From Deltaproteobacteria bacterium (lineage in GTDB: Bacteria > Desulfobacterota > Desulfuromonadia > Desulfuromonadales > JAAYDE01): a DNA stretch of 64,000 bases. The notes below the pieces were generated by a model, which was not told the DNA's origin, searched no databases, and was given only the letters and a program-made list of their open reading frames with translations. This document shows positions 39,713 to 48,617 of the stretch, piece by piece. Positions within the stretch are counted from its first letter, which is position 1. Each line of letters opens with the position of its first letter. The translations under genes and the position numbers were made by a program. The stretch is from NCBI GenBank assembly GCA_012729375.1, contig JAAYDE010000001.1, forward strand, positions 1 to 64,000, given 5' to 3'.

Positions 39713-41809
39713 ATGGATGCCACCCGCAGCGACAAGATGGAGAGGGAATTCCCCGGCACCCTTCCCGGTGACGACGTGCGCCAGATCATGTGGCGCTATG
39801 CCGACCGCTTTGATCTCCAGATGGCCGTGCAGTCGGCCCGGAGCCTGGCCCGGGGCCTCGTCGCCCGCCTGGTCGCCGACGGCCAGAGGAACACCCATGA
39901 ATGGAATTCCCGCAAGGCGGAACTGCTCAGCGCTTTTGACGAAACCGGCCTGACCACCATTTACATGGACCCCGAGGAAGGGGGGTTCATCGAGGGACCG
40001 AAAAACCTGGCCCTGGGTCTCGTCGCCTTCGAACTCTCCTGGGTGGACGGCGGCGCCGCCACCTGTTCCCTGGCCAGCAATCTGGCCCTGTCGCCGATTC
40101 ATGAGAAGGGGACCGCGGAGCAAAAGCTGTTTTACATGAGCCGCTGCGCCCCTCCCCAGCCCGGAGAAGACCGTCAGATCTGGCGCGGCGCCTTCGCCCT
40201 GACCGAGCCCCTTCCCTACGTCGGCGTCGATACCGGCGTCGTTTCCGGTAAGATGCGCATCGCCTCCTGGCCGGCAGGGGAAGAGCCTATCCTGCAGATC
40301 GATAAGCGCGGACGCTTCATCACCAACATGGATTTTGCCAACTTCGTCACCGCCGCCGTCGATTCCGCCGATGAGCGGATCAAGGGAAGCTGCATGATCA
40401 TCCTCGAGGAAAACGATCCCGGTGTCTTCGACCGCGGCGCTCCCACCCTGAAGATGGTCCATCAGCTCTCCTCGACCCGTGATCCCGTTTTGAGCCTCAA
40501 GGTGCCCGCCTCCCGCATCATCGGCGGCTATACCGTCAAGGACGGGGTCATCGTTCCCAACTTCAACCACAGCGAGGTGATCGAGTCCGTTTTCCGGCGC
40601 ACCCGCGTCCCCGTCGGTCTGATGACCTCGGCCAAGCTTCTCTCCGCCGTCGAGCCGATCATCCGCTACCAGCGCAGCCGCTTCCGGGGCGGCGCGGCCT
40701 GCGCCCCCGGCAGCCCGCGCCACGACCTCGGCCTGCAGCAGAAAGAGGACGCCGTGCAGCGCCTGGCCGACATCTGGGCCTGCGGCGAAGCAGGCGCCTC
40801 TCTGGCCTTCGCCGCCTTGCGTCTGCTGGACGAGTTCGACCCCATTGAGCGGGACAAGGAAAGGCTCCTCGCCGCGCAGGGGGTGATCGGCGCCCGGGCG
40901 ACGATGAAACTGTTCAAAAAGCTGGAAACGGAGGCCCTGGAATATATCGAACTGGCATCCTCTTCTGTGTCTGCCGGGGAGCATTCCCGCGCCGCCGAAC
41001 TGGCGGCCAATCCCCTGATCCGCTTTCTGGTCCTGGAAGCCCAGGCCAATGTCCTGTGCCCCGCCTGCAAGCTCTGGAACACCGGGCAGGGCGCGATCAT
41101 GATGCGGGAAGCCGTTGGCCTCATGGGCGGCTACGGCATCACTGAGGATTGCCCTGGTTTCCTTTTTCAGAAATACACCGACGCCCAGCTCGAAGCCACC
41201 TACGAGGGGCCTGAGGCGGTCCAGCGCCGCCAGTTGAGCATCACCATGACCAGCGAACTGTTCCTTGCCCAACTCCGCCACTGGCTCAAGGAACTGAAGG
41301 CCATCACCGCCAGCCACCCGGCCACCGGCGCCGGCGCGGTGGCCGCCGCCCTGGAGCTGTGGCTGTGGACCCTGGCCTATCTGCAGAAAAGCAAGGATGC
41401 CGACGGCAAGCCCCTTTTCCACAATCAGCGCCACGGCGTGGTCTTTCCCCTCGCCGACGCCCTGTGCTGGCTTTTGGCCAGCCGCTACCAGATTCTCGAT
41501 GTGCTGGAACTGGAGCGGAAAGGACCCGAGAGCCCCGTTCTCGCCGAAGGTCTGGCCGGCTTCGTCAATTTCTTCAGCGATCTGGCCGGCACCCAAAGCG
41601 GCCGGACCGCCGGCGAAGCGGCCAGAATCTGCGCCGAGCTGGCTTGCGGCTTCCACCGCGAGGCAAGGCAAGACCCGGAGCTGGCGGAATTCTCCAGGCT
41701 CCGTGGCCGGGTCGATCTTGCCCTGGCCGGATCGCGCCGGGCGAAGGACCGCGCCGCCGAGGCTCTGACCAAAATCACCATCCCGGAGATTCTCGACTAT
41801 CCGGTGTGA
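39713..41809 (+). CDS. Acyl-CoA dehydrogenase family protein (large form, 698 aa)
   Basis: GAFALTEPLPYVGVDTG..., REAVGLMGGYGITEDCPGFLFQKYTDAQLEATYEGPEAVQRRQ. Confidence 0.88.
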   Translation: MDATRSDKMEREFPGTLPGDDVRQIMWRYADRFDLQMAVQSARSLARGLVARLVADGQRNTHEWNSRKAELLSAFDETGLTTIYMDPEEGGFIEGPKNLALGLVAFELSWVDGGAATCSLASNLALSPIHEKGTAEQKLFYMSRCAPPQPGEDRQIWRGAFALTEPLPYVGVDTGVVSGKMRIASWPAGEEPILQIDKRGRFITNMDFANFVTAAVDSADERIKGSCMIILEENDPGVFDRGAPTLKMVHQLSSTRDPVLSLKVPASRIIGGYTVKDGVIVPNFNHSEVIESVFRRTRVPVGLMTSAKLLSAVEPIIRYQRSRFRGGAACAPGSPRHDLGLQQKEDAVQRLADIWACGEAGASLAFAALRLLDEFDPIERDKERLLAAQGVIGARATMKLFKKLETEALEYIELASSSVSAGEHSRAAELAANPLIRFLVLEAQANVLCPACKLWNTGQGAIMMREAVGLMGGYGITEDCPGFLFQKYTDAQLEATYEGPEAVQRRQLSITMTSELFLAQLRHWLKELKAITASHPATGAGAVAAALELWLWTLAYLQKSKDADGKPLFHNQRHGVVFPLADALCWLLASRYQILDVLELERKGPESPVLAEGLAGFVNFFSDLAGTQSGRTAGEAARICAELACGFHREARQDPELAEFSRLRGRVDLALAGSRRAKDRAAEALTKITIPEILDYPV

Positions 41810-41874
41810 TGTTTCGAGGCTGTCTTTTTTTGAACCGACTGAGCGCCCAAATTTAACAGAATCAGGAAACCAAT

Positions 41875-43719
41875 ATGGACAACCAGATCATGGAAGTCGA
41901 CATCGCCTGTGTCGGCTTCGGACCAGCCATGGGCGGATTCCTCACCACCCTCTCCCGGGCGGTGGCCGACGAGTTCGGCGAGACCTTGCTGCCTAGCGCC
42001 GTGATGCCCGGCATGCCGATGCAAATCGTCTGCTATGAACGGGCCGACGACATCGGTTTCGGCGTCTCCGGTGTGGTCACCCAGGCCCGCGCCATCCGCG
42101 AATCCTTTCCCGACCTCAAACCCGAGGAAATTCCCCTGGCCGCCCCGGTCCGCCAGGAAAAGGTTTATTACCTTCTCGACCCCATCGGTGCCAGCCGCCG
42201 CTCGTCGGGGCTGAAGATCGCCGACCGGCTTCTCAAGTTGGGCAAGCGTCTTCTGCCCGTCCGGGACGACGCTTATGAGCTCCCCTACATCCCTCCCTTC
42301 CTGCACAAAAAGGACGGAATGATCATGTCGGTGGGCCAGTTTGCCCAGTGGGTCGGTGGCCAGCTGATGGGCACCGGCCTGGTGCAGATCTGGCCCGGCA
42401 CCCCGGTTGCCGAACCTCTTTTCGAGGGGGACCGGGTGATCGGTGTCAAGCTTGCCGACCAGGGCGTGGAAAAGGACGGCACCCCGGGACCCAATTTCCT
42501 TCCCGGCATGCATATCCACGCCGCCCTGACGGTGGTGGGAGACGGCCCCGTCGGCGCCGTCGGCCAGTTCCTCGACCGCCGTTTCGGCTTCCCCGAAGGG
42601 AACCAGCAGCGGGAATGGGCGGTGGGCATGAAGGCAGTGGTGGAACTTCCCGAGAGCTGCACCCTGCCCACGGGCTCGGTCCTGCACACCATCGGCTATC
42701 CCGAGCCGGAAATCTTCGGTTTTTTCTACGTCCTTCCCAACCGCATGGCTTCTCTGGGAATCTTCGTGCCCTCCTGGTTCGACAGCCCCTGCCGGACCAG
42801 CTACCGCTACCTGCAGCATTGGATGATGCATCCGGCCATCTGGCAGCATATCGAGGGGGGGCGGCTGGTCTCCTGGGGCGCCAAGACCCTGCAGGAATCG
42901 GGCAAGCGCGGCGAGCCGTTCCTTGTCGGCGACGGCTACGCGCGCATCGGCGAAGGCTCCGGCTGTACCAACGTGCTGACCGGCTCGGGGGTGGACGAGG
43001 CCTGGCTCAGCGGCGTCCAACTCGCCGAAGGGGTGATCGAACTGGCCAAGGCGGGGCAGCCCTTCAACCGCGCCAATCTGGAGCGGGTTTACGTCCAGCG
43101 GCGGCGCGAAAGCTGGCTGGAAAAGGAAGCGCGAATCGCCAAAAAGGCCCGTGACGGTTTCCAGCGCGGTTTCATTCCCGGCGTGATCGGCATGGGCCTG
43201 ACCGGCTTCAGCCGCGGGCATCTCCACATCCCCGCCCAGATCCGCCGCCCACGGGAACAGATCCGCTCCCTGGAAGCGTTCTGCGCCAACCGCGTCTCCC
43301 CGGAGGAACTGGTGACCCTTCGCGAAGAGGCCCGCGCCAAGGGTGTTCCTGTCTTCGACGCGGTCATGGATCGCCTCGGCTGGCCGAAGATCCCCTGCGA
43401 CGGCAAACTGCTGGTCTCCCATCAGGACGTGCTGTTGATGGGGGGCAAGGTACAGGCCGCCGCCGGCTTCGCCGACCATGTCGCTTTCCTCGATCCGACG
43501 CTGTGCCGGGACTGCTATCCCCAGCTCTGTGCCGAGATCTGTTCCGGCCAGGCGATAACCCCCGGCGAAGGCGGCGGGCCGCCCCAATTCGACCGCGACA
43601 AGTGCGTCCACTGCGGCGCCTGTCTGTGGAACTGCACCCGCGGGAGGCTGGATGATCCGGAACGGGGCAACATCGATTTCCGGGCGGGCTCCGGCGGCCT
43701 CCACTCCGCGGAAAACTGA
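41875..43719 (+). CDS. FAD oxidoreductase / ETF:quinone oxidoreductase-like with C-terminal Fe-S domain
   Basis: DIACVGFGPAMGGF FAD motif; LVGDGYARIGEGSGCTNVLTGSGVDEAWLSG; CRDCYPQLCAEICSGQAI..CVHCGACLWNC. Confidence 0.85.
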   Translation: MDNQIMEVDIACVGFGPAMGGFLTTLSRAVADEFGETLLPSAVMPGMPMQIVCYERADDIGFGVSGVVTQARAIRESFPDLKPEEIPLAAPVRQEKVYYLLDPIGASRRSSGLKIADRLLKLGKRLLPVRDDAYELPYIPPFLHKKDGMIMSVGQFAQWVGGQLMGTGLVQIWPGTPVAEPLFEGDRVIGVKLADQGVEKDGTPGPNFLPGMHIHAALTVVGDGPVGAVGQFLDRRFGFPEGNQQREWAVGMKAVVELPESCTLPTGSVLHTIGYPEPEIFGFFYVLPNRMASLGIFVPSWFDSPCRTSYRYLQHWMMHPAIWQHIEGGRLVSWGAKTLQESGKRGEPFLVGDGYARIGEGSGCTNVLTGSGVDEAWLSGVQLAEGVIELAKAGQPFNRANLERVYVQRRRESWLEKEARIAKKARDGFQRGFIPGVIGMGLTGFSRGHLHIPAQIRRPREQIRSLEAFCANRVSPEELVTLREEARAKGVPVFDAVMDRLGWPKIPCDGKLLVSHQDVLLMGGKVQAAAGFADHVAFLDPTLCRDCYPQLCAEICSGQAITPGEGGGPPQFDRDKCVHCGACLWNCTRGRLDDPERGNIDFRAGSGGLHSAEN

Positions 43720-43786
43720 CCGCGCTTCGCCGAAAAGGAATTCCGGATACATGACTTGGCAAGTTCGGCCATAAAGACCTATAACA

Positions 43787-44836
43787 ATGAGAATATTCAG
43801 CATCAAAGAAGATGGAAAATTTGAGGAGTTTTCACAGAGACATTTTAATGTTGATCATGATGAATCGGTATTGGAAAATTGGCTTGAAAGTAACTCCGAC
43901 GAAATTCTTGAAGACAGCAAACTCCTCATTATTGGTCGACAAGTCACAACAAATATCGGGAGCATAATTGATCTCCTTGGAATTGACAGAGAAGGAAATA
44001 CTGTCGTTATCGAGCTGAAACGGGACAGAACGCCTCGTGATACTTTGGCCCAGGCTTTGGAATATGCTTCATTTGTGGAGGAACTTGACACCAATCAACT
44101 CGAAGAAATCCTCCAGCGCTATGTAAGTGCCGAGGCAATAAATCTTGCCAGTTATCACCGAAATTATTTTGAACTGGCTACGGATGAAGCCGTTTCATTC
44201 AATAAGGAGCAACGGATTGTTCTTGTTGGCCAACGAATCACCGGTGAGATAAGGCAAACATCAGCTTTTTTACGTAGAAAGGGCATAAGAGTCACGTGTC
44301 TTGAATTTTCCTATTTTCAGGCAAATGGTGAAAAACATCTTCTTTCCTATGACATCGTTGTCGGAAAAGAACCGCCAAAAATAAAACAAATAACCTCTGG
44401 GGCCTTGCCCAGTGTATCGAAAGATTCATTCATGGATGCTCTGGACAATAATGGAAAAGAGGTTTTCGGCCAATTGCTCAATTTTGCAGGAGAAAGATCA
44501 TTCCCTATTCATTGGGGGACGAAAGGTTTCTCAATGAACGTTGACAAAGGTGGCACGAATGTCGTCATGTGTTACGGTTATCCACCAAAATCAGTTTACA
44601 AACAATCAGTCTATACGGCCCTTGTGGGCAGGGGCGGTTTTTTGAGTAAATTGGATATCCCAGAGTCGCAGGTAGAACAACTTTGGCAAGAGGCACAGAA
44701 AACAAATCTGTTTCAACCCGCAGGGCGGGAGCTCAAGACCTTGATCAACCGGAAATTCAGTGACACGGAAATTCAAGTTCTTATCGGCTGGTTGGAGAAG
44801 CTCGCTAAATCAATTGAAAACTATGAGTTATATTGA
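43787..44836 (+). CDS. NucS/DUF91-like PD-(D/E)XK nuclease domain protein
   Basis: IIDLLGIDREGNTVVIELKRDRTPRDTLAQALEYASFVEEL (D..ExK core); visibly AT-richer than flanks. Confidence 0.75.
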   Translation: MRIFSIKEDGKFEEFSQRHFNVDHDESVLENWLESNSDEILEDSKLLIIGRQVTTNIGSIIDLLGIDREGNTVVIELKRDRTPRDTLAQALEYASFVEELDTNQLEEILQRYVSAEAINLASYHRNYFELATDEAVSFNKEQRIVLVGQRITGEIRQTSAFLRRKGIRVTCLEFSYFQANGEKHLLSYDIVVGKEPPKIKQITSGALPSVSKDSFMDALDNNGKEVFGQLLNFAGERSFPIHWGTKGFSMNVDKGGTNVVMCYGYPPKSVYKQSVYTALVGRGGFLSKLDIPESQVEQLWQEAQKTNLFQPAGRELKTLINRKFSDTEIQVLIGWLEKLAKSIENYELY

Positions 44837-44879
44837 ACGACAGTACAGGACAAAACTGGGCGGTTGAAAAGCTTGCCAA

Positions 44880-45179
44880 ATGAAATCTTCTGGTATTTGT
44901 GAAATGTGTGGCCACCAGGTTGGTGTCCGGCAAAAAGCTCACATTGTTGCCGAAGGGAAAAAGGGCGGGAACAATTTGCTGATGTTGTGCCCAACATGCC
45001 ATATTATGTTTGATACTCACGTAAAGCCCAAAGTATTCAGGGCTTTGCTTGAAGCCGGCGTAGCTGAAATGCCTGTTTCATGGGAAAAATCAATTTATCA
45101 ACAAGCAGCCGAGGCATCTGCTCAATCAAAAAAACAAAAAGAAAAATCACCGAACCTACAAGGCAAAGGGACGGAATAG
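44880..45179 (+). CDS. Small HNH-type endonuclease
   Basis: CEMCGHQ..AHIVAEGKKGGNNLLMLCPTCHIMFDTHV: CxxC, H, N, CxxCH arrangement. Confidence 0.75.
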   Translation: MKSSGICEMCGHQVGVRQKAHIVAEGKKGGNNLLMLCPTCHIMFDTHVKPKVFRALLEAGVAEMPVSWEKSIYQQAAEASAQSKKQKEKSPNLQGKGTE

Positions 45180-45246
45180 AGCGACAAAGATCCTCTATAA
45201 AAACGGTGCTTGGTTTGCTCAGTTGATAGCGGTTCACAGTTGGATT

Positions 45247-45266
45247 GAAGCCTTTGGTTTCGCCTT
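45247..45266 (+). repeat. Direct repeat copy 1
   Basis: GAAGCCTTTGGTTTCGCCTT; 19/20 identical to 45580-45599. Confidence 0.7.
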
Positions 45267-45275
45267 GTCCGGCGA

Positions 45276-45309
45276 CCTCCTTTTCTTTATGCCGATAAAG
45301 AAAAGGAGG
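45276..45309. repeat. Perfect inverted repeat, 15-bp arms
   Basis: CCTCCTTTTCTTTAT GCCG ATAAAGAAAAGGAGG. Confidence 0.8.
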
Positions 45310-45473
45310 CAAAAGAAACCGGCCCCGTTTCCCCTCGCCCTGAAGGGTCCCCTCCGGCGAGCGGAACAATGGGGGTTGAAAGGCTTTTGAACTTCAGATT
45401 CTCAAACCCCATGGTTGACGCAGCCGGAATGCCGCCGGTTTCTGGCGGGCTAGTCAACGGGGCGCCCTTTTTC

Positions 45474-45503
45474 GCTTCCTTTTTGGGAGCGCAAAAAGGA
45501 AGC
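45474..45503. repeat. Perfect inverted repeat, 12-bp arms
   Basis: GCTTCCTTTTTG ggagcg CAAAAAGGAAGC. Confidence 0.8.
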
Positions 45504-45579
45504 CGGGGGCGGGGCCCCGAGGCAGAAGCAGCAAGTGCGAAAGTCCGGCAGCCACCCGATGGCAGCTAGCAGTTTAACG

Positions 45580-45599
45580 GAAGCCTTTGGTTTTGCCTT
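45580..45599 (+). repeat. Direct repeat copy 2
   Basis: GAAGCCTTTGGTTTTGCCTT. Confidence 0.7.
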
Positions 45600-45691
45600 T
45601 AAGACGATCCCGGAGACAAGCACCAATCAAGTCATTTGAAGACCATTCGCCCCATTGGTTTGCGGGGCACATAATAAGGAGTGCAGCCAAA

Positions 45692-46501
45692 ATGAGTACA
45701 GGATTTCACATCGTCGTCTGCGGCAGTCTCGTCCCAGATCCGCTGCAGACCCTGGCCCCCGTTCAGGGGCCGGCGGGACCGGCCCTCAAGAACGAACTGA
45801 TGCTGCCAGCGGTTCTCGATCCTTTCGCCGCCCATTCCCTTTACGAAGCAGCCAACCTGGCAAAGAAAGCGCCGGGGAGCAAGATCTGGCTGGTCAGCCT
45901 GGGAAACAAGGCCAAGCTGCAGCAACTGATGATGACCGTCGCCCAGAAGGTGCCCTTCGAACTGGTCCCCCTCGACGGCCCGGCCAGCGGCTTCACCGAT
46001 TCCTTCGAAGTGGCCGCCGCCCTCGCCGGCGCCATCGACAAGATTCCCAATTTGGACCGTTCCCGCCTGCTGCTGTTCGGCGGCTGCGCTTCCGCCTCCC
46101 GGGATGCCGGGGTGACCATGCAGATGGTCGGAGAGCGCCTCGGCATTCTCGATCAGTTTCTGGCCGTGGATGAACTGAAGGTGGAAGAGAACGGTTCGCT
46201 CCGTTTTCTGGAGCGCATTGAAGGAGGACGGTATCAGGTTTCCGTCTGCAGCGGGCCGCCGGCGATGGTCGCCTGGGCCACCGGCAACCTGCCGGAGCCT
46301 CCCAACAACCCGCAGATCGGCATGCAGAACATGCGCGCCATCATGCCCGCCCTGCAGAAGGCCCAGCCGGCCCCCGTGGCCACATCCGGCATCACCTTCG
46401 CCAGCGTTACCCTGCCCGCCCAACAGCGGCAGACCCGCATCGTCAAGGACGCCTCGGTGGAAGAGATCGCCAAGGAGATCGTGGCCTGGATCAAGGAATA
46501 A
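45692..46501 (+). CDS. etfB: Electron transfer flavoprotein beta subunit-like
   Basis: DPFAAHSLYEAANLAKKAPGSKIWLVSLG; ERIEGGRYQVSVCSGPPAMVAWATG; RBS AAGGAG. Confidence 0.85.
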   Translation: MSTGFHIVVCGSLVPDPLQTLAPVQGPAGPALKNELMLPAVLDPFAAHSLYEAANLAKKAPGSKIWLVSLGNKAKLQQLMMTVAQKVPFELVPLDGPASGFTDSFEVAAALAGAIDKIPNLDRSRLLLFGGCASASRDAGVTMQMVGERLGILDQFLAVDELKVEENGSLRFLERIEGGRYQVSVCSGPPAMVAWATGNLPEPPNNPQIGMQNMRAIMPALQKAQPAPVATSGITFASVTLPAQQRQTRIVKDASVEEIAKEIVAWIKE

Positions 46502-46532
46502 CGGCTGCGTCGACAACCCCAGGAGATGATCA

Positions 46533-47552
46533 ATGGAGAAGATTCTCTTTTTAGCTTGCACCCAGGAGGATGGCGTCCTGCCCAAGGCGGCGCTGGAAAC
46601 CCTGACGGCGGCCGCCGACCTGGCGGCTGCGGTCCAGGCCCCCCTAGCCGTGGGGCTGATCGGTGAAAACGTTCAGGCCGCGGCCGATGCCATCGCCGCC
46701 TGCGGCGCCCAGGAGTTTTGCGCCGTAACGGGAGAAGATTTCGCTTCCTCCCGTTATGCCTCTGATGCCGCCGCCGCCGAGGCTCTGGTCCGCAAGACCT
46801 CGGCCACCCTGGTTCTGGCCCCGGCCCTGAGCCGTTTGGCTAAGGCCCTGCCGGGGGTCGCCCTGCGCCTCGACGGCCGCATCGAAACCCATGTCTGCGC
46901 CGTCGACGGAGCCCTCAACATCCAGCGCTGGTATTACCGCCAGCGCATGATCGCCACCCTGACCCGCAGCCAGCGCCCCTGGTTCCTGCTCATCGACCCC
47001 GGCGTCTTCAAACCTTGGGAAGGACAGGCGGCAAGCGTCATGGTGGAGCCGGTCGCCGTCACTCTGCCGGAAAGCGCCCGTCGCACCCGCTTTGTCGGTT
47101 TCGAGGCGCCGCCGGCCGACGCCCAGACCATCCGCCCCGAGGCCGAACTGCTGTTCGTGGCCGGCGCCGGCTGGACCAAGAAGCAGGCCGATGGCCAACC
47201 GCATGTCAAGGTAGCGGAAAAGCTGATCCACGACTTCATCACCAAGGCCAAGGCCTCCCTGGGAAGCAGCAAATCCCTGGTCGATCAAACCAGCGAAGGC
47301 GGCGAAGTGATCTCCCTCCTCAGCCATCTCAACCAAGTGGGACAGACGGGAGCCACCCCGCGCCATCCCAAGGGGCTGGCCACCTGCTGCCATGGCGAGG
47401 AGCCCCATACCGTTGGCTGGCGCTTCATCAACAAACGCCGCGCCGTCAACCTCGACGCCAACTGCGGCTGGGCCATCGGCAAAGCGGACGTCCTCTATGT
47501 GGCCGACGCTTTTCAGGTCGTCGCCAAAGTCAACGAACTCCTCGGCGATTGA
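46533..47552 (+). CDS. etfA: Electron transfer flavoprotein alpha subunit-like (divergent C-terminus)
   Basis: EtfA-like AAD.IAACGAQEFCAV..; LNQVGQTGATPRHPKGLATCCHGEEPHTVGW; ADAFQVVAKVNELL. Confidence 0.83.
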   Translation: MEKILFLACTQEDGVLPKAALETLTAAADLAAAVQAPLAVGLIGENVQAAADAIAACGAQEFCAVTGEDFASSRYASDAAAAEALVRKTSATLVLAPALSRLAKALPGVALRLDGRIETHVCAVDGALNIQRWYYRQRMIATLTRSQRPWFLLIDPGVFKPWEGQAASVMVEPVAVTLPESARRTRFVGFEAPPADAQTIRPEAELLFVAGAGWTKKQADGQPHVKVAEKLIHDFITKAKASLGSSKSLVDQTSEGGEVISLLSHLNQVGQTGATPRHPKGLATCCHGEEPHTVGWRFINKRRAVNLDANCGWAIGKADVLYVADAFQVVAKVNELLGD

Positions 47553-47663
47553 TTTTCCATCCCGACCGGGAATATTCCGGGGCACGGCCTGCCGTGCCCT
47601 TGTTTTTTGGCACAGAAACCGGTTTTTGACTGACGGCTTTCCAAAGGATCGCGGCCCTTTACC

Positions 47664-48617
47664 TTGCCAGGGGGTCCTCCGGTGACCGTCGCGGGAAGAC
47701 ATCCATTGACCCACAATAAAACTTCGCCATTGTTTTTCATGGGCGTTTTGTGCGCCCTGGCGGCGACCATCATCTGGTCGGGAAACTTCATTGTCGCCCG
47801 CGGCCTCGGCGGCCATTTTCCGCCGGTGCAGCTGGCCTGGTTCCGCTGGCTGACGGCCACGGTGATCCTGCTCCCCTTCGCTTTCCGCAACCTGGCCAGG
47901 GAACGCCGCCAGATCAAGTCGAATCTCGGCTTCCTCAGCCTGACCGCGCTGATCGGCATTACCGTCTTCAACACCCTCATCTATATCGCCGGCCGCTACA
48001 CCACGGCGCTGAACCTGGCCCTGATCGCCACCTTCACGCCGATCTTTCTGCTGCTGCTGTCCCGGATATTCCTCGGCGAAGCCATCACCCTGCGTAAAAC
48101 GGCCGGCATCGCCATCGCCGTTTTCGGCGTGGTGTCCCTGGTGACCAAAGGGGACTACAGCCGCCTGGCGGCCCTCGACCTCAACATCGGCGACCTGGGA
48201 ATGTTGGTCGCTTCCGGGCTCTTCGCCGCCTACAGCATCCTGGTCGGGAAAAAACCGCGGGAACTGGGACAGACCGCGTTCCTCACCGCCACCTTTGTCC
48301 TCGGGCTGATCTTTCTGACTCCCTGGGCGCTGTGGGAAATCCTTTCCGGCAACAGGGCGGTTTTCACCGCCCCGGCCGTCGGCGCCATCCTCTACATCGG
48401 CATCGGCGCCTCGCTGATTTCTTTTCTGCTGTGGAACCGGGCGGTGCTGCTGATCGGCCCGGCACGGTCGGGATTCATCTACTACTCCCTGCCCCTGTTC
48501 AGCGGCATCGAGGCGCTGCTGATCCTCGGCGAGACGGTAACCATGGCTCATATCTACAGCGGCTTCTGCATCATCGCCGGCATCATCGTGGCCACCAACC
48601 CCTTCGACAGAAAATGA
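47664..48617 (+). CDS. DMT/EamA-family transporter
   Basis: Two EamA repeats; LAATIIWSGNFIVARGLGGHFPPVQLAWFRWL; GASLISFLLWNRAVLLIGPARSGFIYYSLPLFS. Confidence 0.88.
   Translation: MPGGPPVTVAGRHPLTHNKTSPLFFMGVLCALAATIIWSGNFIVARGLGGHFPPVQLAWFRWLTATVILLPFAFRNLARERRQIKSNLGFLSLTALIGITVFNTLIYIAGRYTTALNLALIATFTPIFLLLLSRIFLGEAITLRKTAGIAIAVFGVVSLVTKGDYSRLAALDLNIGDLGMLVASGLFAAYSILVGKKPRELGQTAFLTATFVLGLIFLTPWALWEILSGNRAVFTAPAVGAILYIGIGASLISFLLWNRAVLLIGPARSGFIYYSLPLFSGIEALLILGETVTMAHIYSGFCIIAGIIVATNPFDRK

Noticed and set aside
39662-43806. Two 669-aa minus ORFs opposite the acyl-CoA dehydrogenase and ETF-QO genes
   Set aside because: Long antisense ORFs expected from high GC at third positions; translations carry no recognisable domain
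45369-45569. 66-aa + ORF between the HNH gene and etfB
   Set aside because: Covers the second hairpin and repeat-rich segment; no domain and unconvincing start
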